Assembly: GCF_002835735.1 (NCBI RefSeq) | Contig: NZ_PISD01000031.1 | Coordinates: forward strand, 39,067 to 103,066 | From: Cytobacillus horneckiae | GTDB taxonomy: Bacteria > Bacillota > Bacilli > Bacillales > Cytobacillaceae | DNA: 64,000 nt | Reading direction: 5' to 3' | Part shown: positions 57,901-64,000 of the stretch, piece by piece | Numbering within the stretch: position 1 is the first letter of the stretch | Layout: each line of letters opens with the position of its first letter | Position numbers and translations under genes: made by a program | Notes under the pieces: generated by a model | What the model saw: only the letters and a program-made list of their open reading frames with translations | The model's database searches: none | What the model was told of the DNA's origin: nothing

Positions 57901-60799
57901 TATTGATGAAGAAACTAATAAAGCTACAGATTCAATAACCAAAAAACTTTCAAATAATGAACAGTATTTTAAGCAAGTTGTTAGCGGAAATAATAAAATG
58001 GTTAGTACACTTGCAAAAGCATATGATGTTGACTTGAAAAATGTTAAAACGCTTGCTCAGTTTAAATTACAAATTGAACAAGGATTAATGAAGAAGTTAG
58101 CCGATGGATGGGCTTCATACTATGATGCTCAATCTATGACATTCACTGAAGCTGGTAAAGCAATGATGAAAACCATGTCATATGCAGAAGCAGTGAATTC
58201 TCCGGAATTAAAAGCCATCTCAGAATATGAAGCGGCTATGAAGCAACTTAGTGAAGGACTTAGATCAACTACTTCTGCTTTTACTGGAACAAACGTATCA
58301 ATGTCAGGGTTAACGGATACTACTTCTAAAGCTAATAAAGAAACTGAGAGGGCAATTTATCTACAAGATAAATACAAGCAAGCAACAGAAAAATTAAATT
58401 TAGAATTAGAAAAACAGCGAGCTATACAAGCAAAGTTCCCTGAGCACTCTAAGAAATATCAGGATGCTTTGAAATCCGAATTAAAACTACTAGAGAAGAA
58501 AAAGAATTTACTTGCTGATCAAGCCAAGTCACTAGAGAAGCAAATCAAATCAGGAAACATCCAGCAAACAGGAATTATAAAATCTAGCTCCTCCTCCCCT
58601 TCTGGTTCTTACTCAGGGCAATATGCTTCATCTATTAATCAAGCAGCAAGTAAATACGGAGTTGATCCTAATCTAATTGCTGCAATCATCCAGGTTGAAT
58701 CTAACTTTAATCCTAAAGCTAAATCTGGCGTTGGTGCACAAGGATTAATGCAACTTATGCCTAGAACAGCAAGAGAACTAGGAGTTAAAAATTCATATGA
58801 CCCTCATCAGAATATTATGGGTGGAACTAAATATATCTCTCAACAAATATCTAAATTTGGTGGAGATATTGAAAAAGCTTTATGGGCTTACAACGCTGGT
58901 GCTGGTAATGTTTCTAAAATACTCAACTCTGGTAACAGTACGTGGACTGGTGTAAAGAATTACGCTGACAAGGTTCTTAAAATCTTTGACGGTGGTACTA
59001 ATTCTGTTGCAGATTATTACCTTAACAATTTCAAACAAACATCACAATTTGGAGATACTCATGGTCGTAGCTCTGCTCATAAGGGTTTGGATTTATCAAA
59101 CAACGGACGACAAGGTGACCCAGTTAAAGCTTTACGTGGCGGTAAAGTAATCACTGCATCATACAGTAAATCCGCAGGAAACTGGGTAGTTATTCAGCAA
59201 GATGATGGCATGGTTGCTAAGTATATGCACATGCAGAACGGACTAAATGTTAAAGCTGGACAACAGGTCAAAGCTGGACAACAGGTCAAAGCTGGAGATG
59301 TACTCGGTAAAGTTGGCAATACTGGTCAATCAACTGGTGCTCACCTTCATCTTCAAATTGAACAGAACGGTAAAGCTATTGATCCATTAAAATATTTGAA
59401 TGGTATGTCTAATGGCTCCTCATATGCTGAACAGATGCAAAGTGTTGATAACGCTAAGTCTCAGGTGCTTCAACTTCAACAAGAAATTTTATCGATAGAA
59501 AATGAAATGCAACAACTGTATATGGCAATAGTTGAATCTCAGTTAGCAGCATACGACCGTAAAAAACAATCTTATGAGGATGACTTAGCTAAGATTGATT
59601 TAATTCAAAGCAGAGAAACTGATACATCTAAAGAATGGATTAAACAACAAGGCAAAAAAGAGGATATTCTCAATAAGCAAATTGAGCAAGATAAGAAAGC
59701 TATAAAGTTTCTAAATGAGCAGATTAAAGCCAATAAGAATTTAAACCAGGCACAAAAAACCTTATTGGAAGATCAATTAGTTAGTCGATACCAGGAACTT
59801 TACTCATTAGAGCAAAAATTGTTAGATGAACGTACATCAATGGCTAATCAGATTATTGATACATACAAAAAGAGTGCTGAAGCTCAAAGGGATGCTGCTA
59901 TCAGTGCTATAGACAAGATTATTAATGGTATTAATAAAGAAGCAGAAGAAGCAGATTATAAGAAGCGATTAGAGAAATCACAGAAAGATAGACAAGAAAT
60001 TTTAGACCAAATTGTTGAGTTATCCCTAGATGATTCGTTTGCTGCTAAAAAGCGCATAAGTGAGTTAACTAAACAATTACAGGAAATGGATGACTCGATT
60101 GCAGATATGCAAGATGATAAGTCCAGAAATGACCGGATTGATAATCTAAATAAGGAGAAGGAAAAGGTTGAGTCTGATTATGATAATTTATTAAATGATG
60201 AACGGAAATTTAATAAAATGCGGTCGGATATCATAAATGCAAGCTCTAAGGAAATTCAGAAAGATTTAGAGAAGTATTATAAAAACATCAAAGATAATGC
60301 TAATTTGTTAGGTAAGTCATTGAGTAATAACCTTATTGACCTTATCAATCAAGCTAACAGATATCTAAATGGTAAAGATTATAAGCCGATTAAAATAGCT
60401 CAGGCGAAACAGGGTGGGATTTTACCATCTTGGGGTTCACAAGGGAAAGCAATGATTGTGCATGAAGAGGAAATGATATCTAATAAACATGATACAAAGA
60501 ATCTTCTTGAAGCTATGAGTATATCTGAGAAAACCATTAAGGCATTGCAGGGCTTAAATTTGAAAAACCTTGCACAGACTGGAATTAATTATTCAACTCC
60601 AATGATTAAGCAACCGAAAGTACCAAGTTTTGAGAATCCTGCAGGAAGTGAGCAAGTAATTAATAATAACGTGACTTTACAAATAGACGGTAATATTTAT
60701 GGTGATTATCATTTTAAGAAGAAGATAGAAGAAATTGCCTCCAATCACATACTCGGCAATATAGTTAGTGGTGTAAAAATTATGGGAGCTAGAATTTAA
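54932..60799 (+). CDS. Tail tape measure protein with SLT transglycosylase and M23 peptidase domains
   Basis: The 1955-residue protein sets tail length. The TTG start follows AAAGGAGTG at 7 bp. The N-terminal third is coiled coil, and two hydrophobic helices lie near 610-660. The SLT domain at about 1235-1360 has the catalytic Glu in [26 protein letters not shown] and AYNAGAGNVSK. The M23 peptidase at about 1375-1495 has HKGLDLS and HLHLQIEQNGK zinc ligands. Coiled coils follow to the end. The same two-enzyme layout occurs in SPbeta CwlP (YomI). It would open peptidoglycan during injection. A 6-residue tandem repeat lies in the M23 domain. Confidence 0.93.
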   Translation: MSNPLSIKIIGKLDQQQTVKIMQKQLNKIGTDLKINIGIDEKQVAKLSQQVQQMQRQINGKQVSIVGDKEVKKVREIYTSLDRAVDKYSKLGSVKVDKSFNPVTRDLEKFNLTISRANGQVEKLKFELDKLRNIHGTNGFALVGRSTTDNSAAIRERQLQTEQNINTQISRQNQQMKHQLAMFKEQAKLDAKNLTRRYGNSSNFDQTGINSWLNSVNSLNSNTPNLNHQMDRLRMQFRNINSDARDAQGMVRNFGGTLENAFVRMPVYAAAATALFLPFQAINSLIDTLYVLDERLVSINKVLEDGNIVQIFEQADRAAMKFGQTIDSVLESYGEIAKLGFNEQEANFLNDQSMLLKTVGEFQSNADAANSLVAIYRQFKLELEDVSKVVDSLNEVSNKSGADTVGLSQALSKASSSAKVAGMTFDELVGSASTVQETLKISGNEAGTFLKTLSSRFLRERTQSALEGIGIQTKTASGELRSLTDVMQDLGAQWENFDSQTQNAIASQLGGGWHVSKTIALIENQDRALRNTEVSMNSYGSATRELETFQEGLQFQTNEMIASLQNLAMVIGETGARGAIVKFLEAVTFMVRGFTDLTEATDGWNIKLPILAAGLYGLVKVFGLLTTVAKGAKLSLGWIGAGLVAVEMIGSAIAGVSKANLETAQTLTESGQKHLDNASRLEHLAQKYKELKPQIHENAEANEEYKNVLDEIHEIAPQVTEVTGKYGEVIDVNKDKLSDYIGVIKEMSKEQLNNASLLLSNSLLTAQNDLEELTKKQSKLSKDMQGDFDFVNEMNKKYEVTGVQSFAEKVLDAQERLGLFNEDYKKMANEFGQYNNIFTIGGKDLDKYTEIMTKVQNKEAEVTDIKNRQKAIEDMTESLKNGASAYGQYDGALNNTSGKFGDLSNTLDYSADGIDGFGDALGGATEGVDQLAKTYDDAIANIEVLNGVINELNDKHQVSAGTISTLMQKYPELLAYLNDETKLRQEVAKRIDEETNKATDSITKKLSNNEQYFKQVVSGNNKMVSTLAKAYDVDLKNVKTLAQFKLQIEQGLMKKLADGWASYYDAQSMTFTEAGKAMMKTMSYAEAVNSPELKAISEYEAAMKQLSEGLRSTTSAFTGTNVSMSGLTDTTSKANKETERAIYLQDKYKQATEKLNLELEKQRAIQAKFPEHSKKYQDALKSELKLLEKKKNLLADQAKSLEKQIKSGNIQQTGIIKSSSSSPSGSYSGQYASSINQAASKYGVDPNLIAAIIQVESNFNPKAKSGVGAQGLMQLMPRTARELGVKNSYDPHQNIMGGTKYISQQISKFGGDIEKALWAYNAGAGNVSKILNSGNSTWTGVKNYADKVLKIFDGGTNSVADYYLNNFKQTSQFGDTHGRSSAHKGLDLSNNGRQGDPVKALRGGKVITASYSKSAGNWVVIQQDDGMVAKYMHMQNGLNVKAGQQVKAGQQVKAGDVLGKVGNTGQSTGAHLHLQIEQNGKAIDPLKYLNGMSNGSSYAEQMQSVDNAKSQVLQLQQEILSIENEMQQLYMAIVESQLAAYDRKKQSYEDDLAKIDLIQSRETDTSKEWIKQQGKKEDILNKQIEQDKKAIKFLNEQIKANKNLNQAQKTLLEDQLVSRYQELYSLEQKLLDERTSMANQIIDTYKKSAEAQRDAAISAIDKIINGINKEAEEADYKKRLEKSQKDRQEILDQIVELSLDDSFAAKKRISELTKQLQEMDDSIADMQDDKSRNDRIDNLNKEKEKVESDYDNLLNDERKFNKMRSDIINASSKEIQKDLEKYYKNIKDNANLLGKSLSNNLIDLINQANRYLNGKDYKPIKIAQAKQGGILPSWGSQGKAMIVHEEEMISNKHDTKNLLEAMSISEKTIKALQGLNLKNLAQTGINYSTPMIKQPKVPSFENPAGSEQVINNNVTLQIDGNIYGDYHFKKKIEEIASNHILGNIVSGVKIMGARI
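59252..59297 (+). repeat. 18-bp tandem repeat inside the M23 domain
   Basis: AAAGCTGGACAACAGGTC occurs twice head to tail (59252-59269 and 59270-59287), with a partial third copy AAAGCTGGAG (59288-59297). It encodes KAGQQV-KAGQQV-KAGD. Copy number may change by slippage without breaking the frame. Confidence 0.9.
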
Positions 60800-60810
60800 G
60801 CAACTTAGGA

Positions 60811-60847
60811 GGGGATAGTCATTAATTTGGCTATCCCCATTTTTTTA
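60811..60847 (+). terminator. Terminator after the tape measure gene
   Basis: GGGGATAG pairs with CTATCCCC around TCATTAATTTGG, followed by ATTTTTTT. Confidence 0.9.
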
Positions 60848-61151
60848 CGCTACTTCGTTATTAACTTTTAATTGCCCAATCAATCCTCTTTGGTTCTTTA
60901 TAATATGACCAATCCCCATAAGAATAAATCCACCAATTATACTAACTGTTGCAACGCTAATTAAGCTATATACCTCACTAACCCAAATGGATTTAGCTAC
61001 GTTAAAACTTGACTCTGTGTAGGGGTTATCTCACAATTCCTCATATACCTCTGAGGCAGTTTTATAAGTTTCATGATCGATTGTTGACCAACCTATAACC
61101 CCTCCAAGGATACCTAATGCATTGAAGATAACACCGATAGTATTAAGTAGT
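60845..61151 (-). pseudogene. Broken small membrane protein gene
   Basis: The minus strand encodes KLLNTIGVIFNALGILGG, then IDHETYKTASEVYEEL, an in-frame TGA (61031-61033), and then DNPYTESSFNVAKSIWV and two hydrophobic segments ending in QLKVNNEVA. No ATG, GTG or TTG with a ribosome site precedes the first part. The upstream gene ends 5 bp away in another frame. The pattern is a decayed two-helix membrane gene. A sequencing error is an alternative. Confidence 0.6.
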
Positions 61152-61155
61152 TTTT

Positions 61156-61794
61156 CTATTTAGCTATTCGTAATAATATAGAATTCATCCAGCTGAAAGA
61201 AAAGATTTTGGATTCATGTTCCATTTCTTGTGAAATAAGCTTTAAATTAAATCTTAAGTTCTGGGTGTTAATTTCCTTATTATTGTACAGAATTGCATTG
61301 TCTAAAATTACGTTAATTATTTGTTTATGTTTCTTTGGTAAAGTGACATTATTCTTATCATAATATTCACGGAATTTGTCAATTAACTCCAAGGGAACTT
61401 GTTCTTCAAATTCTGCATGTATCTGTATTTTATCTGATACATTTTTAACTGCTGCTAATCCGTCTTGGTATAAAGAATCCTTAAGTTTAAAAAATACAAA
61501 TAACAAAAGTTGATATAGAGTATACGCAAATATATGATTACGAAGGATATTTAAAAAAGAATCAGTTTCATTAGAACTACCAGATATCAATAGATTTATA
61601 ATAGTTGTTATTGTTATTATCTCAAAAATAAAAACTAAAATATGTGTGAGCGTTTGAGCAGATAAGGAATCATTCTTTTTTCGACAAATTAAAGTAATTA
61701 TTAGTAATAAAATTACAAAGGCTACGACACCAATAATAGTTAAGTGATATGGTGTTAAAAAATATAAATATTGGTCAATAAATTTGTTAATCAC
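61156..61794 (-). CDS. Membrane protein, 212 aa
   Basis: Three to four hydrophobic segments occur at about 15-37, 50-68 and 85-108; the C-terminal half is soluble (VSDKIQIHAEFEEQVPLELIDKFREYYDKNN). No motif for channels or enzymes was recognised. Divergence from the late genes suggests expression during lysogeny, perhaps as superinfection exclusion or another host-altering function; this is a guess from location. Confidence 0.6.
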   Translation of the reverse strand: MINKFIDQYLYFLTPYHLTIIGVVAFVILLLIITLICRKKNDSLSAQTLTHILVFIFEIITITTIINLLISGSSNETDSFLNILRNHIFAYTLYQLLLFVFFKLKDSLYQDGLAAVKNVSDKIQIHAEFEEQVPLELIDKFREYYDKNNVTLPKKHKQIINVILDNAILYNNKEINTQNLRFNLKLISQEMEHESKIFSFSWMNSILLRIAK

Positions 61795-61864
61795 ATTCGC
61801 TCCATCTACCTTTTTTTATTAATAATCTATTTAAAGGTTTTTTACTCATTTTACTATTCCTCCT

Positions 61865-62062
61865 TTACCCATACATCCGAATGTCAGGGTCAATCCTTCT
61901 TAATTCTTCAACAATGTCATACAAAGTTTCAAAACTAGGTAACGATTTATTATTCACTATTGAGCTAAATGTTGATTTATCAATCCCAATGTTATTTGCA
62001 AATTCCCCATGCTTAATATCTTTATCGGCTAAGATAACCTTTAATTTACATTTGTAGGGCAT
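61865..62062 (-). CDS. Cro/CI-type HTH protein, 65 aa
   Basis: The protein MPYKCKLKVILADKDIKHGEFANNIGIDKSTFSSIVNNKSLPSFETLYDIVEEL is a single lambda-repressor-like HTH of the small plasmid/phage Cro type. On the minus strand it is preceded by GAGGTGAG. It lies 70 bp upstream of the membrane protein gene, probably in one transcript with it. Confidence 0.8.
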   Translation of the reverse strand: MPYKCKLKVILADKDIKHGEFANNIGIDKSTFSSIVNNKSLPSFETLYDIVEELRRIDPDIRMYG

Positions 62063-62370
62063 TTTGGCTCACCTCAAATTAATATTCTCTATTTCTTTTG
62101 TTTATCCCTTTAAAAATAAATCGAGCTATTAAGAAACTTTTTTGTGTGGACAAAATAAATTTTATATACTTTTACTATCAAATTATGTTTTTGTCATTAT
62201 TTTAAATGTTAATAGTGTGAATATTTGACATTGAATAAAAAAGAAAATGTATCTATCTATTTTTATTATTTAGAAGGTATTTTACATCTGATGGCGAATG
62301 TATCATGGTACTTTTGTAATGGTCATAGGTACATTGAAAAACGATATATATTTACTAGCAGGAGGTATAC
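62063..62370. other. Divergent promoter region
   Basis: This 308-bp AT-rich gap separates the leftward HTH gene from the rightward gene at 62371. TTGACA at 62227-62232 is a possible -35. AGCAGGAGGTATAC precedes the ATG at 62371. No other site was defined. Confidence 0.45.
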
Positions 62371-62802
62371 ATGATACAAGAAAGAATTAATGAGCTTACA
62401 AGCGGTATATTAAAAATTGAAAATGGAAAAATTCATGTAATGGGTTTTAAAAATGAGAAATTGCTATTATCTCATTTGGATAATGGTACGAAAAATTGGA
62501 GTTCAATTGGACTATATGATCTTCAAAAAGTTAATTTTCAGGATATTAAAAATGATGCATTAGTCCTTGTGATTGAAAATGATGAAATAGTAGGTAAGTA
62601 TCAATATACTTCAATTTATAAAGATGTTATCAAATATGAAAATGACGAAGGGAAAAATGCTTCAATGGTATTCACTATAAGAAGAAGTAAATATAGCGAA
62701 CATTTTCAGTTTGTAAGTGAAAAGATAACTGAAACCTTCGAAAATAAAGAGTCTATTATTAACTTTACCAAGAATAGATTTGGAATAAATTTAGAATTCT
62801 AG
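62371..62802 (+). CDS. Hypothetical protein, 143 aa
   Basis: Strong ribosome site (AGGAGG). The protein is a mixed alpha/beta fold: ERINELTSGILKIENGKIHVMGFKN...NDALVLVIENDEIVGKYQYTSIYKDVIKYE. It lies 18 bp upstream of the exonuclease gene, so it is probably co-transcribed. No family is recognised. Confidence 0.65.
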   Translation: MIQERINELTSGILKIENGKIHVMGFKNEKLLLSHLDNGTKNWSSIGLYDLQKVNFQDIKNDALVLVIENDEIVGKYQYTSIYKDVIKYENDEGKNASMVFTIRRSKYSEHFQFVSEKITETFENKESIINFTKNRFGINLEF

Positions 62803-62820
62803 AAGAATGGAGTTTCTAAT

Positions 62821-63954
62821 ATGGAGAACATGATTTTAGTTGATATAGAAACAGGCGGTTTCGACTTAGAAGAAGGTATACGTGAAGTTGCTTTACTTGT
62901 TATTGAAAAGAATAATATTGTTAATGAGCTGCATTTAGCTGAAATAGAAGACCCATCTTTAATTCACTTGGGTATGGGCGAAGGATATGGTGATATTTCT
63001 GGAGACATAACTAAAATAGAGTGCTTTAGAGATATAGTTGAGCGATATAACTATCCCGTAGTGGCGCATAACGTTTCATTTGATAGGAAATTTTTAGTTC
63101 ATTACGGTTGGTTAGATGAAGAGCATCAGTGTTATGATTCAATTAGAGCTATTAAATATGCCAATCCTTATTTATTTTCCTATGCGTTAGCATATTTGAC
63201 TTCATTTTATGAACTAGAAAATTCACAAAGTCATACTGCCTTAGGTGATGTGAAGGTACTTTTTGAAGTATTGACAAAGGTAAATCCTAGCACATGGATA
63301 CCATTATATAAAGTAAAACCAAAACAATTAAATAATATAGTAGAGACTGTTGCTAGGATATATGGTGAAAGTACAATTTTTAAGGACAAAACGATTGTGT
63401 TTACTGGCGCAAGTCAATTTCCACGGGTTTTGATGAAGGAAATTGCTTCAAAATGTGGAGCAAAAGTGACAGGAAGTGTATCAGCAAAAACTGATTATTT
63501 GATATGTGGAGAAAATCCAGGTAGTAAGCTAGAGAAAGCTACTTCTTTAGAAGTTGAAGTGAAAACTGATGTATGGTTTCTTGACGCAGTTTCCGGAGAA
63601 ATAGATTTAAGCTCTGGTACTATTGAAAGAACACGTTTACCACTTGAAGGGAATGTAGAGATTCAAACTAAACCTCCATATCAAAAGCTGGAAGAATTTA
63701 AAGGGAAGATGATTAATATTGCTTGCTTACCTATAAGAATTCAAGGCGAAGTGGAAAGTATTCTTTTTGAGCATATGGAAATTAAAGGTGTTAATAAAGG
63801 ATCAAGTGGCTATAAAGTTGATATAATAATACATTCAGACGATGGTGATTATGTATTATTAGAAAAAGCAAAGCAATTAGATATTAAAGCTATCCCATTA
63901 TCTAAATTTAATAGTATGATTTTAGCGAATGATTCTTTGTATTCATTAAGTTGA
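62821..63954 (+). CDS. DnaQ-like DEDDh 3'-5' exonuclease with BRCT domain
   Basis: The 377-residue protein has an N-terminal exonuclease domain (1-160): ExoI MILVDIETGGFD, ExoII VAHNVSFDRKFL and ExoIII SHTALGDVKVLFEVL, the DEDDh set. A BRCT domain (about 190-265) follows: FKDKTIVFTGASQFPRVLMKEIASKCGAKVTGSVSAKTDYLICGE. The C-terminal 110 residues are unassigned. The architecture resembles Pol III epsilon-like proteins of phages and Firmicutes. Roles in phage replication or repair are likely. Confidence 0.88.
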   Translation: MENMILVDIETGGFDLEEGIREVALLVIEKNNIVNELHLAEIEDPSLIHLGMGEGYGDISGDITKIECFRDIVERYNYPVVAHNVSFDRKFLVHYGWLDEEHQCYDSIRAIKYANPYLFSYALAYLTSFYELENSQSHTALGDVKVLFEVLTKVNPSTWIPLYKVKPKQLNNIVETVARIYGESTIFKDKTIVFTGASQFPRVLMKEIASKCGAKVTGSVSAKTDYLICGENPGSKLEKATSLEVEVKTDVWFLDAVSGEIDLSSGTIERTRLPLEGNVEIQTKPPYQKLEEFKGKMINIACLPIRIQGEVESILFEHMEIKGVNKGSSGYKVDIIIHSDDGDYVLLEKAKQLDIKAIPLSKFNSMILANDSLYSLS

Positions 63955-64000
63955 TCAATAAAATGCACATTTTAATATTAAAGAGAACGCACTGCAAAAT

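Larger units (their letters stand above)
30624..64000. mobile_element. Prophage (partial), integrated at tRNA-Val
   Basis: Everything right of the tRNA is phage-like: integrase, repressor, Xis-like protein, early genes, replication-like locus, RNA polymerase-like protein, terminase, portal, scaffold, capsid and tape measure. Tape measure architecture (SLT plus M23) recalls SPbeta CwlP, and the polymerase recalls SPbeta YonO, but the integrase and gene order differ from SPbeta. Lysis genes and receptor-binding proteins are not seen, so at least part of the phage continues past the right edge. Confidence 0.93.

Overview
The window is a piece of chromosome from a mesophilic, AT-rich, endospore-forming Bacillaceae (Firmicutes). 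This rests on gene order: the left half follows the Bacillus subtilis spx-mecA-coiA-pepF-yizD-yjbHIJKLMNOPQ-fabI-cotO-cotZ-yjcA-spoVIF-yjcD-yjcFGH backbone almost gene for gene, with intact spore coat, exosporium and germinant-channel genes. The species cannot be fixed from sequence alone; a Bacillus sensu lato genus such as Cytobacillus, Niallia or Neobacillus is likely.

Host part (1-30.6 kb). At 1-6.4 kb lie the Spx/MecA/SpxH proteolysis-adaptor genes, coiA, pepF, a membrane peptide gene and a truncated haemoglobin. At 6.4-15 kb lie a lytic transglycosylase, a CYTH protein, the small alarmone synthetase SasB, NAD kinase, a pseudouridine synthase, PrpE, a CPA2 antiporter and fabI behind a clear FapR operator. 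At 15-24.9 kb is a sporulation cluster: cotO, cotZ/exsY-like, yjcA, a YhcN/YlaJ lipoprotein followed by a second-type spoVAC-spoVAD-spoVAEb operon, a YjcZ peptide and spoVIF, then the UvrD-like helicase yjcD, a YetF/DUF421 protein and yjcF-yjcG-yjcH. At 26.5-30.2 kb is a complete TAXI-type TRAP transporter operon (binding lipoprotein, DUF1850, fused permease). A tRNA-Val(GAC) at 30580-30652 ends the backbone.

Prophage (about 30.65 kb to beyond the right edge). An integrase sits directly 3' of the tRNA gene, with paired GGGCAAC arm-type sites between them; the other attachment site is outside the window. Then come a CI-like repressor and a divergent promoter with 14-bp tandem operators, an Xis-like protein, small early genes, a possible replication initiator (35.0-36.1 kb) followed by 12 iteron-like repeats at 18-22 bp spacing, and a 930-residue protein (36.7-39.5 kb) carrying the signature of two-barrel RNA polymerases (QDE-1/YonO type). 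The late genes are in an unusual order: probable tail terminator, tube and chaperone (40.3-43.0 kb) come before a cargo segment (tRNA-like gene, methyltransferase-like protein, large MazF-like protein, tandem RNA hairpins), then the terminase and head genes (47.5-54.8 kb), then a 1955-residue tape measure with a transglycosylase and an M23 peptidase domain (SPbeta CwlP-like). A second tyrosine recombinase with loxP-like inverted sites is inserted between the terminase small and large subunit genes. The right edge holds a broken membrane gene, a small Cro-like regulator and a DEDDh exonuclease-BRCT protein.

The most interesting signals are the divergent two-barrel polymerase beside an iteron array, the recombinase and its inverted sites inside the terminase locus, and several RNA structures in late-gene leaders, notably an interleaved two-stem element before the tape measure gene.
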